The position numbers and the translations under genes are program-made. Shown here one piece after another: positions 1 through 8,679 of a DNA stretch of 64,000 bases (positions are counted from its first letter, which is position 1; each line of letters opens with the position of its first letter). The notes beneath the pieces were generated by a model. It had not been told where the DNA came from, searched no databases, and saw only the letters and a program-made list of their open reading frames with translations. This DNA comes from an uncultured Chlamydiae bacterium (GTDB taxonomy: Bacteria; Chlamydiota; Chlamydiia; Chlamydiales; SM23-39): the NCBI GenBank assembly GCA_903893545.1, contig CAITMJ010000009.1:124001-188000 (forward strand), written 5' to 3'.

Positions 1-2
1 AA

Positions 3-2255
3 TGCGCAAAAATCTCCGGGGATACGTCCGGGGATTACCATCCGCACGGGGAAACGGTCATCTACCCAACTCTTGTCCGTTTAGCCCAAGATTGGGTCAT
101 GAGATACAGTCTTATCAATGGTCAAGGAAACTTTGGCTCAATCGATGGCGACCCCCCAGCTGCAATGCGTTATACAGAAGCCAAGTTGACATCCGCAGCC
201 ATGGCGCTCATGGAAGATCTCGATAAAGAAACTGTCGAGATGACTCCCAACTACGATGAGACAAAAGAAGAACCTACCGTATTCCCGGCAAAATTCCCGA
301 ACCTCCTCGCCAACGGCTCGACGGGGATTGCAGTGGGTATGGCCACGAATATTCCTCCCCACAATTTAGGGGAACTGATCGAAGCGACGCTCCTTGTGCT
401 CGGCGATCGAAATACTACGATTGACGACATCATGAAAGTGATGCCGGGTCCCGATTTTCCAACAGGTGGCGTTATCTGCGGCTATCGCGGGATTAAGGAA
501 GCCTATCATACAGGCCGCGGCAAGCTCATGGTTCGCGCCTCTATGCGCGTCGAAGACGGCCAAAACAATAAACAGGCGATCATTGTCGATGAGATCCCTT
601 ACAACGTCAATAAATCGAGATTGATCGAGCAAATCGCGCAACTGATCAACGATAAAATAATTACTGGATTATCAGACATTCGCGACGAATCGGATAAAGA
701 TGGCCTTCGCATTTTCCTCGAACTAAAGCGGGGCGAGATTCCAGACGTTGCGATCAACCAACTCTATAAGAATAGCGACCTTCAAGTAACCTTTGGTTGC
801 AACATGCTTGCGCTCGATCATGGTCTGCCGCGCACCATGAACATCAAGCACTTCATGACCTCTTGGATCGATCACCGCATTGATGTGATCCGCCGTAGAA
901 CGCGCTATGAGCTGGCCAAAGCGGAAGCCCGCGCCCACATTTTAGAAGGATATTTAAAAGCGCTCGATCACCTCGATGAAGTGGTCAAGATCATCCGCGC
1001 CTCTTCAAACCGCGATGGAGCTCGTACAGAACTGATGGATCGTTTTGGCTTTAGTGAAAAACAAGCCAACGCAGTTCTCGATCTTCGCCTTTATCAATTG
1101 ACTGGCCTTGAGCATGAGAAAATCGATAGCGAATACAAAGAACTTCTCGTCAAGATCGCCCATTTCAAAGCTGTCTTGGCCTCTGAAGCGATGGTGCGCG
1201 ATATCATCCGCGAAGAGCTCGAAGATTTGCGCAAAATCCACAAATCTGAGCGAAAAACAAAAATCGTCGCCGCTGAAGGGGAATTCCAAATGGAAGACCT
1301 CATCGCCGATGAACAGGTGATTATCACCATCTCGAACGATGACTACATCAAGAGAATGCCAATCGATACCTTCCGCGAGCAAAGACGGGGCGGCACTGGC
1401 GTTATTGGCATGGAAATGAAAAAAGAAGCCGACACGCTGAAGAACGTCTACGTCGCTTCCACGCACGATACGCTCCTTCTTTTCACAACTCTTGGCAGAT
1501 GTTACTGGACCAAAGTATGGCAAATCCCAGAGACAGGGCGCCGCACCAAGGGCCGTCCGCTGATCAACCTTTTGGAAGATCTCCAAGAAAATGAAAAAGT
1601 AGCAGCCATCTTGCGCGTTCGCAATTTTGAAGAAGTGGGATGCTGCATCCTCCTTGCAACGTTAAAAGGCGTTGTGAAGAAGACAGAGCTTTCCGCATTT
1701 GTCAATCCGCGTAGAAAAGGGGTCTTTGCCCTCAACATCGATGAAGGAGATCAGCTCATCGCAGCTCGTATCACAAGGCCAACGCAGCAAGTGATGCTCT
1801 TTACTCGCGATGGCATGGCTGTTCGATTTGATGAATCGCTTGTCCGCGCTATGGGCCGGGTTGCACGTGGGGTTCGAGGCGTCTCTTTGAAAAATGAGAA
1901 AGATATCGTCGTCGGTTGCGAAGTGGTCACCCCCGATCAGACCATCCTCACCGTTTGTGAAAATGGATTTGGTAAACGTTCGGCTGTGGCAGATTTCCGC
2001 CAAACAAACCGCGGTGGCGTCGGCGTCCGCTCGATCATCACCTCTGAGCGCAACGGCATGGTTGTCGCAGCTCTTTCCGTAGGCGATACAGATGGGGTTC
2101 TCCTCATGTCTTCGGCAGGTCAAGCTGTCCGTATCCCGATGACCGATGTTCGGGTCATGGGGCGAACTACCCAAGGCGTCAAACTCGTCGAGCTCAAAGA
2201 AAAAGACGATCTCGTGATTGGAGCGCAGAAGGTTGAGGCTGTAGCGGTCGAGTGA
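3..2255 (+). CDS. gyrA: DNA gyrase subunit A (5' end missing)
   Basis: Type II topoisomerase subunit that cuts and rejoins DNA during negative supercoiling, working with GyrB. The reading frame is already open at position 3, so roughly the first 65 residues lie outside the window; 750 codons remain. The catalytic tyrosine is in AAMRYTEAKL (Tyr codon 171-173), 39 residues after the quinolone-region codon, exactly the spacing of E. coli Ser83 to Tyr122. The GyrA-box is present as QRRGGTG near 1380-1400, which separates gyrase A from ParC. The C-terminal half carries the repeated blades of the DNA-wrapping beta-pinwheel. The quinolone-determining region reads HPHGETVIYPTL: Thr replaces Ser83 and Pro stands at the Asp87 position. 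The stop overlaps the tmk start, so the two genes are translationally coupled. Confidence 0.97.
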   Translation, partial: CAKISGDTSGDYHPHGETVIYPTLVRLAQDWVMRYSLINGQGNFGSIDGDPPAAMRYTEAKLTSAAMALMEDLDKETVEMTPNYDETKEEPTVFPAKFPNLLANGSTGIAVGMATNIPPHNLGELIEATLLVLGDRNTTIDDIMKVMPGPDFPTGGVICGYRGIKEAYHTGRGKLMVRASMRVEDGQNNKQAIIVDEIPYNVNKSRLIEQIAQLINDKIITGLSDIRDESDKDGLRIFLELKRGEIPDVAINQLYKNSDLQVTFGCNMLALDHGLPRTMNIKHFMTSWIDHRIDVIRRRTRYELAKAEARAHILEGYLKALDHLDEVVKIIRASSNRDGARTELMDRFGFSEKQANAVLDLRLYQLTGLEHEKIDSEYKELLVKIAHFKAVLASEAMVRDIIREELEDLRKIHKSERKTKIVAAEGEFQMEDLIADEQVIITISNDDYIKRMPIDTFREQRRGGTGVIGMEMKKEADTLKNVYVASTHDTLLLFTTLGRCYWTKVWQIPETGRRTKGRPLINLLEDLQENEKVAAILRVRNFEEVGCCILLATLKGVVKKTELSAFVNPRRKGVFALNIDEGDQLIAARITRPTQQVMLFTRDGMAVRFDESLVRAMGRVARGVRGVSLKNEKDIVVGCEVVTPDQTILTVCENGFGKRSAVADFRQTNRGGVGVRSIITSERNGMVVAALSVGDTDGVLLMSSAGQAVRIPMTDVRVMGRTTQGVKLVELKEKDDLVIGAQKVEAVAVE

Positions 2256-2869
2256 AGAGAAGCGCATTCATCTCATTTGAAGGTGGAGAAGGCGCGGGGA
2301 AAAGCACCCTGATTGCGGAAGTTTTTAAGAAACTCACCTCAGACGGTTTCCCTGTCCTTCAAACAAGAGAGCCTGGCGGCACTTCTCTTGGAGAAGCTGT
2401 GCGCCACATTTTGCTGCAAAGCTCAAAAGCTATTTCTTCCTATGCAGAGCTCGCCCTTTTTTTAGCCTCGCGCGCCCAGCACATCGAAGAAGTGATCAAT
2501 CCGGCATTGAAAGAAGGAAAAATCGTCCTCTGCGATCGATTCAACGACTCCTCGATTGCCTACCAAGGGACCGCTCGTGGTCTTGGCGCGCAAAAAGTGG
2601 CAGAAATCTGCGCTTTTTTCTCGCAAGGATTAGAACCCAATCTCACTCTCTACCTCGACATCGATCCACAGGTGGGTCTTTCTCGCGTTCTTAAAAGTAG
2701 AAATAAAGATCGGATCGAAGAAGAAACTCTAGCCTTTCATCAAAAGATCCGGGAAGGCTATCATCTTCTCCATCGAAAAAACCCACAGCGCTTCCATCTT
2801 TTGGACGCCTCTAAACCGGCAGAAGATGTTTTCCAAACAGCCATGCACCTCATCCACTCCCATGTTTGA
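2252..2869 (+). CDS. tmk: thymidylate kinase
   Basis: Phosphorylates dTMP to dTDP with ATP in the cytoplasm, an essential step in dTTP supply. The 205-residue length is normal for the family. Visible motifs are the P-loop FEGGEGAGKST near residue 10, the DR(Y/F) motif as CDRFNDSS, and TREPGGT in the substrate-binding region. The start is GTG at 2252, overlapping the gyrA stop (GTGA), which implies coupled translation. The 3' end overlaps holB by 8 bp. The gyrA-tmk-holB order is one seen in Chlamydiae. Confidence 0.95.
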   Translation: MKRSAFISFEGGEGAGKSTLIAEVFKKLTSDGFPVLQTREPGGTSLGEAVRHILLQSSKAISSYAELALFLASRAQHIEEVINPALKEGKIVLCDRFNDSSIAYQGTARGLGAQKVAEICAFFSQGLEPNLTLYLDIDPQVGLSRVLKSRNKDRIEEETLAFHQKIREGYHLLHRKNPQRFHLLDASKPAEDVFQTAMHLIHSHV

Positions 2870-3584
2870 AGAATATTTAAAAAAAGCTCTTTTAGAAGAA
2901 AAGCTCCCCAACACACTGCTCTTTTCCGGCCCCAAAGAACTCGGAAAAAAAACAGCTCTCTGGCTCGCTTCAGAACTCTTGCAAGTCCCCCTCGATCGCA
3001 TAGAGGTCCATCCCGATTTTCATCTCATGACTCCAGAAGGAGCTGGCGCCCTCCACTCTATCGAATCGGTCCGCAAAGCAATCGACACCTCCCAATTTAA
3101 CCCCTTTTCTGCTCCTGCAAAAATCTTTCTCATCGAATTTGCAGATCAGATGCAGCCCGCCGCTGCAAACGCCCTTCTAAAAACGCTCGAAGAGCCCATC
3201 CTAGATAGTTACTGGATCCTCCTCTCAGAAAAGGCGCAAGAGATGCTCCCGACCCTGCTCTCGCGCTGCACCAAACTCTCTATCCGAGAGACGGGGGAAT
3301 CTCCATTATCTCCAGAGTGTCAGGAGGCAAAAACTCTCCTTCTATCCCTTTTAGAAAAGCGCCCCTCCTACCCAACCCTCTTTCTCTCTTTAGAAAAGAT
3401 TGGCCTTCTCATGGAAGAAAAAGACCCTGCCCCGCTTTTTATTGCCATTGCCAACTATTTTCTTGAACTTGAGCGCAAAAATAGCGTTGGCCCTTGGCAA
3501 GAAGCCTTCGATCAAGCGCGGCTCGGGCTAGAGAGGAATATCAAGCTCTCTACTTGCTTAGAATTTTTCTTTATAATTGTCTAA
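2862..3584 (+). CDS. holB: DNA polymerase III delta-prime subunit
   Basis: Clamp-loader subunit that helps place the beta sliding clamp on DNA. The N-terminal AAA+ region shows a degenerate P-loop (SGPKELGKKTA), as expected because delta-prime does not hydrolyse ATP, and the typical segment ANALLKTLEEP followed by TLLSRC near residues 105-140. I start it at ATG 2862, inside the last codons of tmk; an in-frame ATG exists at 2826 but would extend the gene 44 bp into tmk with no family-like sequence. At about 240 residues it is shorter than the E. coli protein (334), which is common in reduced genomes. A plain annotation would be DNA polymerase III subunit delta'. Confidence 0.85.
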   Translation: MFEEYLKKALLEEKLPNTLLFSGPKELGKKTALWLASELLQVPLDRIEVHPDFHLMTPEGAGALHSIESVRKAIDTSQFNPFSAPAKIFLIEFADQMQPAAANALLKTLEEPILDSYWILLSEKAQEMLPTLLSRCTKLSIRETGESPLSPECQEAKTLLLSLLEKRPSYPTLFLSLEKIGLLMEEKDPAPLFIAIANYFLELERKNSVGPWQEAFDQARLGLERNIKLSTCLEFFFIIV

Positions 3585-3639
3585 AAAGACAAATTGACGT
3601 AGACTGTGATTCCTTTTAACAAAAAAGAAGGTTATTATC

Positions 3640-4395
3640 ATGGCAAATAAACTTTATAATGCTCCAAATATCCTCGATCTTTACTTTCAACATTTAAAGA
3701 ATGATTATAGTAAAGAATCAGAGCAGCCCGGCCAGGCTCGGCCAGTAAATCAGTATTCAGGAGCCTCAGCCTCTATTGTTGTTATCAACCGAGCTCCTCA
3801 ACCTTACTATCAGCCTTTCTATGCTGCCCCCATTCAGAACACTATTCAAATCATTAATGGACCTGTAGATTCAAAGGCTAAAAAAGAAGAAAGAGAGAAC
3901 GACCGAGCAACTACAGCTGCCATCGTCGGCGCTGTGGGTGTTGTTACTCTTAGTGTAGCCAAAGCTTTCTATGATCGCGCGAAAGAAAACAATGGTCAAA
4001 ATTTAACTCGTCTTCAAGAGGCGTTGACCATTAGAGAGGGTCTCCAATCAGGGGCGCTTCCAGTGCCTCCAGATGGTCTAAATCTAAGAACAATCACTCA
4101 AATCAACAAGGCCGATCTCGACATTCTCGAAGAAAAAACGAGTCGTATAAGAGATCTTGGCTGGGCTATTAGCGTCGGAATTGGTTGCTCGGCGGCAGCG
4201 CTAATTGGAGGGATGCTCTCCGTGCAATGGTTGATCACTGCTTCGATCGTTGTCGGTGTTGCCACGCTTGCACTTGGCGCCTATGCCACCGTATGGCATT
4301 GCACAGCTAACACAAACATGCCACGAGATCTCTTAGCTTGGATTGAAGATTGGCAACCTAGCAATTTTGCAAACCAGCCAGGCTCTCTTGTTTAG
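3640..4395 (+). CDS. Inc-like membrane protein of unknown function
   Basis: I do not recognise a family. The 251-residue protein has a hydrophilic N-terminus rich in Tyr, Pro and Gln, a short hydrophobic stretch near residues 92-107, and a strong two-part hydrophobic hairpin near residues 172-216 before a short polar tail. A paired hydrophobic hairpin of about 45 residues is the usual mark of chlamydial inclusion-membrane proteins, so a host-vacuole location is possible, but no secretion signal can be proven from sequence. A purine-rich ribosome site (aagaagg) precedes the ATG. A TTGACG hexamer at 3594-3599 could be a -35 box, but the matching -10 is weak. The gene is flanked by holB and a convergent His-rich gene. 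Confidence 0.75.
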   Translation: MANKLYNAPNILDLYFQHLKNDYSKESEQPGQARPVNQYSGASASIVVINRAPQPYYQPFYAAPIQNTIQIINGPVDSKAKKEERENDRATTAAIVGAVGVVTLSVAKAFYDRAKENNGQNLTRLQEALTIREGLQSGALPVPPDGLNLRTITQINKADLDILEEKTSRIRDLGWAISVGIGCSAAALIGGMLSVQWLITASIVVGVATLALGAYATVWHCTANTNMPRDLLAWIEDWQPSNFANQPGSLV

Positions 4396-4413
4396 AAATC
4401 TATAACTCATGTG

Positions 4414-4731
4414 CTAGCGGTGACCACCGCCGCCATGACTATGGCCATGTCCCTCACCTCCATGTTCCCCTTCTTCGTGATAGGGGATTGGATGGTGTGG
4501 GTCGTAATAGTGGTGATTGTTGGGGTAGTGTCGGTGATCATTGCGCCAACGCCAGTAATCATCTTCATCATAGAACCAGATTCCGTAATAAAATCCAGGC
4601 CCATACCAAACATCCTCTTCTTCTTCTTCTTCGTAGACAGTTGTCTGAGTGCCGTTGGAGTCTATCGTGGTTGTTTCTGTCGTTTTCGACGAAGACATTG
4701 CGAGATAAAAAAGAAATGCGAATCGAATCAT
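4414..4731 (-). CDS. small His/Tyr/acidic-rich exported protein
   Basis: A 105-residue protein starting at ATG 4731, chosen because AAAGGA lies just upstream and the first residues (MIRFAFLFYLAMSSS) look like a short export signal. The mature part begins with Thr/Ser, then a run of six Glu, then Tyr/Trp/Asp-rich sequence, then a His-rich segment, and ends with HGHSHGGGGHR. Such composition fits metal binding, but no fold or family is recognised. It starts 9 bp after the nadK stop and is probably the last gene of the xseA-xseB-transporter-nadK operon. Low complexity means the reading frame needs care, but the start signal and codon pattern support it. Confidence 0.65.
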   Translation of the reverse strand: MIRFAFLFYLAMSSSKTTETTTIDSNGTQTTVYEEEEEEDVWYGPGFYYGIWFYDEDDYWRWRNDHRHYPNNHHYYDPHHPIPYHEEGEHGGEGHGHSHGGGGHR

Positions 4732-4739
4732 AAATTCCT

Positions 4740-5576
4740 TTAGCGAAGTTTTCCGGACCAACCGAGCTTGGTGCGCAATGTTGAAAAATATTCGTGTCGA
4801 TGGAGATTGACGAGCTTGAAGGCGAGCGAGGACCTTTTGATAGTAAAGCTCTCTCCAGTTGAAAAGCTAAAAGCGTCGAGGCCATCAGCGCGTATTTCGA
4901 TCGGATCGTAGGCGCTTAAGTACTGAATCTCGATTTGCTTATCAGCCGTGAGGACAATGGGGCGATTGGAGATGGTGTGTGGACAGATGGGCGTGATGAC
5001 AACGGCTTCAAGAGTTGGACTGAGAATGGGGCCGCCTGCAGCTAGTGAATAAGCGGTCGATCCGTTCGGAGTGGCGATGATAATTCCATCTGCGACGAAA
5101 GTGTTGACGTAGATGCCATCGACTTGGATTGCCAGCTCGATGAGGCTGTGGTTATTGCCGCGGTGAATGACGATGTCGTTGACGGCGCGAAGGGTATTGG
5201 TTCCATTGGTTCCATCGAGAACAAGCCTGTGGTCGATGGTATAAGCGCCGCTTAAAAGATCAGAAAGGCTCGGATAAATATCAGAGATAGGAACGTCTGC
5301 CATAAAGCCAAGATGGCCGAGATTAATCCCTAAGATAGGAGCGTTAAGGTGAGCAAAATTACGCGAAATACGCAAGATGGTTCCATCGCCGCCCATTGCG
5401 ATAAGAAACTGGATCTCTTCTTGCTTGACAGAAGAGATTGGCAAAGCTCCGATCGCATCGGCCTTTTCATCTTCAGCGACCACTGTGACCCCTTGATCTT
5501 GTAAAAACTCGCGGATATTGGTAGCTAGATCAAACGATTGTTTTTTTTGTTCATTCGGAAAGAGGGCGATCATCAT
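4740..5576 (-). CDS. nadK: NAD kinase
   Basis: Makes NADP+ by phosphorylating NAD+ with ATP, the only route to NADP. The 278-residue protein shows the NAD-kinase signature GGDGTIL near residue 62, the second motif NDIVIHRG near residue 137, and the Gly-rich segment NGSTAYSLAAGGPI near residue 170. Its start codon overlaps the stop of the upstream nucleotide transporter, so the two are translated together. That pairing is notable because it could place import of a nucleotide next to its use. Confidence 0.96.
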   Translation of the reverse strand: MMIALFPNEQKKQSFDLATNIREFLQDQGVTVVAEDEKADAIGALPISSVKQEEIQFLIAMGGDGTILRISRNFAHLNAPILGINLGHLGFMADVPISDIYPSLSDLLSGAYTIDHRLVLDGTNGTNTLRAVNDIVIHRGNNHSLIELAIQVDGIYVNTFVADGIIIATPNGSTAYSLAAGGPILSPTLEAVVITPICPHTISNRPIVLTADKQIEIQYLSAYDPIEIRADGLDAFSFSTGESFTIKRSSLAFKLVNLHRHEYFSTLRTKLGWSGKLR

Positions 5577-6958
5577 GAGGCTGTCTCAGGGGTTTGTTTT
5601 TCTACGAGAAGACCGAGCTTGGTCGTCGCCAATACGCAAGTGGTGGCAATCGTCAAGGCTATGGCTCCAGCCATCGGGATCGAAGCGAGCACACTGCCGG
5701 AAAATTGGATCAGCATAATGCTAAACAAGGAGCCGCTTCCGCGGCCAACTCTTGCGCAGATTCCATCGATGACGAGTTTACCCTGCATTTTTTCCAGTGG
5801 CGGTAGGAGTAGAAAAGAGATCTCTTTCGAGGTGTCAAAAAGGGTGTATTTAGCGGCTCTGACAATGCAGAAAAAGGCTGCGCCTAAAAGGACTGCTAGT
5901 TCGATGTTGCCCGCAAAGGCAGGGTGCCAGGCCGTAAAGAAGAAAGCGCCTTCTGTCACTAAGAGGCAAATCGGAGTCACAAGAGAGGCGACGATCCAGC
6001 GGCACCTTCGGAGAAGATACGGCGTGATGACAACGGCGCTAAAAGCAGTGAGAATGCCATTCCAAAAGGAGAGCTTGCCCATGAACGTGCAATAGTCGCG
6101 CGGATCGGGAAATTTCTGTTTTAAGAGATCGAGAAAAACCACTTCTCCAAGCGCATAGGCGATATAGTCGGCAATCGTAATCCAGGCAAGGAGCAAAAGA
6201 TATTTCGAGCGGCAGCAAATGAGAAAACTTTCCCACACGGAAAAAGGTTCTTTCTCTTCTTTTTGTTGAACGGGAGCATTGGAATGGAGTTGTCGCCACA
6301 GCAGGGAGAACATCCATGCGATAAAAACGCTTGAGAGAGCGACAAAGCTCATCATTAAAGAGAGGGAGTAGCTCCACGAATGGTTGGAGATAAGATCGGA
6401 GGTGCAAAAAGAGATCAGGGGACCTGCGACCATAGTGCCAATGCTCCCGCCGAGCATCAGCGGCGCATAAAAGCGTTTGGCGGTTTCTAATGGGACATAT
6501 TGATTGACAAGGCCCCAAAAAAGAACGGCCAAGAGGGCGATCTTCCATAGCTCCGCCATGACAAAGAAGAGCAAAGAGAAAAAAATCGGCAGATAAGTAG
6601 CGATTTTCGGCCATGCGCTCAAAGCTGCAGTCCATTTTGGCAAAAGGGGATAGATTCCCAGCGCAAAGGTGAGAAAAAATCCGACAAAAATCGAGAGCGT
6701 AATGAAAAAAACTTGTTGGATGGGAAAACGGTTGAGCAGCCAGGTCAGTCCTAAAGTCATCAAGATTGCGCCCGGCATGGTGCCGCAAAGTTCAAACCAA
6801 GGGATAGCTCCGGCGCCGCCCCCCAAATCCGCTACAGTCAGTGCGTTTCTTGCGCTCCGAAGCACAGCGTAATTGACGTTGAGAAGGCATAGGATGCCAA
6901 ACATCATTAAAATCAAAACAAGGGATTTGCGATCTTGAAACCACTCTGCAATCTTCAC
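5573..6958 (-). CDS. nucleotide transporter, Tlc/NTT family
   Basis: A polytopic inner-membrane protein of about 11-12 hydrophobic segments, 461 residues, related to the ATP/ADP translocases of Chlamydiae and Rickettsiales. Family-like elements are MAELWKIALLAVLFWG with the conserved Glu, AKRFYAPLMLGGSIG, and near residue 400 KMQGKLVIDGICARVGRGSG. The last segment corresponds to the family's LGKSGG stretch, but the usual Lys is Arg here, so substrate use may differ from the energy-parasite ATP/ADP exchangers. Members of this family move ATP/ADP, other NTPs or NAD+. Its 4-bp overlap with nadK on one side and xseB on the other hints at a nucleotide or NAD role; substrate is not deducible from sequence alone. 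Confidence 0.85.
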   Translation of the reverse strand: MKIAEWFQDRKSLVLILMMFGILCLLNVNYAVLRSARNALTVADLGGGAGAIPWFELCGTMPGAILMTLGLTWLLNRFPIQQVFFITLSIFVGFFLTFALGIYPLLPKWTAALSAWPKIATYLPIFFSLLFFVMAELWKIALLAVLFWGLVNQYVPLETAKRFYAPLMLGGSIGTMVAGPLISFCTSDLISNHSWSYSLSLMMSFVALSSVFIAWMFSLLWRQLHSNAPVQQKEEKEPFSVWESFLICCRSKYLLLLAWITIADYIAYALGEVVFLDLLKQKFPDPRDYCTFMGKLSFWNGILTAFSAVVITPYLLRRCRWIVASLVTPICLLVTEGAFFFTAWHPAFAGNIELAVLLGAAFFCIVRAAKYTLFDTSKEISFLLLPPLEKMQGKLVIDGICARVGRGSGSLFSIMLIQFSGSVLASIPMAGAIALTIATTCVLATTKLGLLVEKQTPETAS

Positions 6959-7191
6959 GCGAATGGTTCTACCTTTGGCTTTTGCGCCGCATCGAGAACG
7001 ACCTGTCCGCGCTGTTTGATGAGCGCTTCGATCCGTTGCTCTGAAGTTGTCAATCGAGCATTACAGCCGCGGATTAGCCCTTCAGCCTCTTCGAATAATT
7101 TTAACGACTCTTCGAGGGGAGCTTTACCGCTATTCATCTTTTCTAAAATCTGTTCTAGCCTTTCGAAGGCCTGCTCAAAGGGAATGGTCAT
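6955..7191 (-). CDS. xseB: exodeoxyribonuclease VII small subunit
   Basis: Small subunit that assembles in several copies on XseA to form the single-strand-specific nuclease ExoVII. The 78-residue protein has the standard length and layout: FEQAFERLEQILEKMNSG, then PLEESLKLFEEAEGL, then a coiled-coil-like helix with C-A-R-L. It overlaps both the xseA stop and the next gene's start by 4 bp, so it sits in the middle of a translationally coupled operon. Confidence 0.93.
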   Translation of the reverse strand: MTIPFEQAFERLEQILEKMNSGKAPLEESLKLFEEAEGLIRGCNARLTTSEQRIEALIKQRGQVVLDAAQKPKVEPFA

Positions 7192-8522
7192 CGTATTTCG
7201 TCCACAGTTGCAAGGATTTCCCCGTCATGCAAAAGAGCTCGCACGGTTTGATGGGGAGTGATCTCTTTTGTAGAGAGGATAATCGAATTTTCGTTTTTGG
7301 CAAAGAGAATGCTGTACCCCTTTTTTAAAAGGGAGCGGGGGTTGATCGATTGCAAATGATCGGCGATTCGCTGGAGCCTATCTTTTTTCAAGCCGATAAG
7401 GTGCTTCATGGCGGCTCCTGTTCGATCCGAATACCCTTTTAGCAGCGCCTTCCATTCGCCAATCTTTCGCGTGGGTTCTAAAAGTGCAAGCTGCCTTTCA
7501 AACGATTGCAAGGCGGCTCTTTCTTTTTGGATCTTTGCTCGCATGGCGACCAAAATCCCCTCTTCCATCGCATCGAGCGCTTGTGCTTTCGGTTCGACGA
7601 TTGTGTGCGGGGAGGCAAAAAGAGGGTGTTTTTGCACCATCGATAGCCTTTGCCGAATGTCCCCGACCTGCTGGCGCACTCGCTGTTCGAGATTAGTCCT
7701 TGTATCGCGAAGGAACTTCAATAAATTTGTTTTCTCGGCAATTGCAATCTCAGCGGCTGCCGATGGCGTTGGCGCCCGCACGTCGGCTACCCAATCTGCG
7801 ATCGTAAAATCAGTCTCATGGCCGACTGCCGAAATGATCGGAATTTTCGATTCAAAGATCGCCTTTGCGACCACTTCCTCATTAAAGGCCCAAAGATCTT
7901 CAATGCTCCCTCCGCCTCGCCCCACGATCAGCACGTCTGCCAGATCATACCGGTTAAAGTCATCGATTGCCTGTGCGATCTCTGCGGCAGCCCCATCGCC
8001 TTGCACTTTGACAGGATTGAGCACGACGTGAAATCCCCTGAACCTACGCGCTAAGACTTGTAAAATATCTTGGATCACTGCGCCTGTCGGGCTTGTTACG
8101 ACTCCGATTCTCTGTGGAAGCTTTGGCAATGCTTTTTTCGTCTCTTTTGCAAACCAGCCGCGCGCTTCTAGCCTCTCTTTTAATTGATGCAGCTTCATGA
8201 GAAGTTCGCCAAGGCCGATGAACTGAAGCTCTCGGATAACGATCTGATAACCGCCGCGCGGCGCATAAATGCTCAGCTCTCCAGAGGCAATCACCTGGTC
8301 GCCCTCTTTTGGCATCCTCGGAAGGCTCGCCGCATTGCCCTTGAAGAGGACGGCTGAAATTTGTGCGCCCGCATCTTTCAAACTGAAGTACAAATGGCCA
8401 GAGGTTTGCATTTTGAAATTGCTGATTTCCCCCTGCACTGAAAGGCCTCGAAATTGGGGCTCTAGCAGCGATTTAATGGCAAAGGTCAGTTCGGTCACAG
8501 AAAGAGTTTTCATGAGTCTCAT
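7188..8522 (-). CDS. xseA: exodeoxyribonuclease VII large subunit
   Basis: Catalytic subunit of ExoVII, which degrades single-stranded DNA from both ends during repair. The N-terminal OB-fold includes SVQGEISNFKMQTSGHLYFS near residue 30. The catalytic core shows GVVTSPTGAVIQDI, VGRGGGSIEDLWAFNEE and SAVGHETDFTIADWVAD in the expected order. A long helical C-terminus follows. Length 444 is normal. It is the first gene of a minus-strand operon running xseA-xseB-transporter-nadK-His-rich protein. Start ATG 8522 or ATG 8513 cannot be separated by a ribosome site. tpiA lies divergently upstream, and xseA next to tpiA also occurs in Chlamydia. Confidence 0.95.
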   Translation of the reverse strand: MRLMKTLSVTELTFAIKSLLEPQFRGLSVQGEISNFKMQTSGHLYFSLKDAGAQISAVLFKGNAASLPRMPKEGDQVIASGELSIYAPRGGYQIVIRELQFIGLGELLMKLHQLKERLEARGWFAKETKKALPKLPQRIGVVTSPTGAVIQDILQVLARRFRGFHVVLNPVKVQGDGAAAEIAQAIDDFNRYDLADVLIVGRGGGSIEDLWAFNEEVVAKAIFESKIPIISAVGHETDFTIADWVADVRAPTPSAAAEIAIAEKTNLLKFLRDTRTNLEQRVRQQVGDIRQRLSMVQKHPLFASPHTIVEPKAQALDAMEEGILVAMRAKIQKERAALQSFERQLALLEPTRKIGEWKALLKGYSDRTGAAMKHLIGLKKDRLQRIADHLQSINPRSLLKKGYSILFAKNENSIILSTKEITPHQTVRALLHDGEILATVDEIR

Positions 8523-8543
8523 TTTGTCCGAAACATGAATTTA

Positions 8544-8620
8544 ACCACAGAGATAAGAAACCACTACTAATTTTGGGGTGCGGGGCTTCTACCGCCTCTG
8601 TGGTTTCTTATCTCTGTGGT
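8544..8620. repeat. perfect 21-bp inverted repeat with 35-nt spacer
   Basis: Arms 8544-8564 and 8600-8620 are exact reverse complements (accac...ccac / gtgg...ggt). They would form a long hairpin in the divergent spacer between xseA and tpiA, where no terminator is expected. Arm sequence of the type ACCACAGAG resembles dispersed intergenic repeats seen in other genomes. It could be a short mobile-type repeat or a shared control element. Confidence 0.8.
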
Positions 8621-8679
8621 GAATTTTTATTTAGCTTTTATTTTTGAAGGGAATGGGGTATCCTAAGGAGAAAAATTTT

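Noticed and set aside
1005..2267. Long open frames on the minus strand across gyrA (193 and 201 residues)
   Set aside because: They lie wholly antisense to a strongly conserved gene, have no ribosome sites and no recognisable protein features.
6039..6788. 249-residue frame within the nucleotide transporter gene
   Set aside because: Same strand, shifted frame, Arg/Cys/His-rich composition; a shadow of the transporter.
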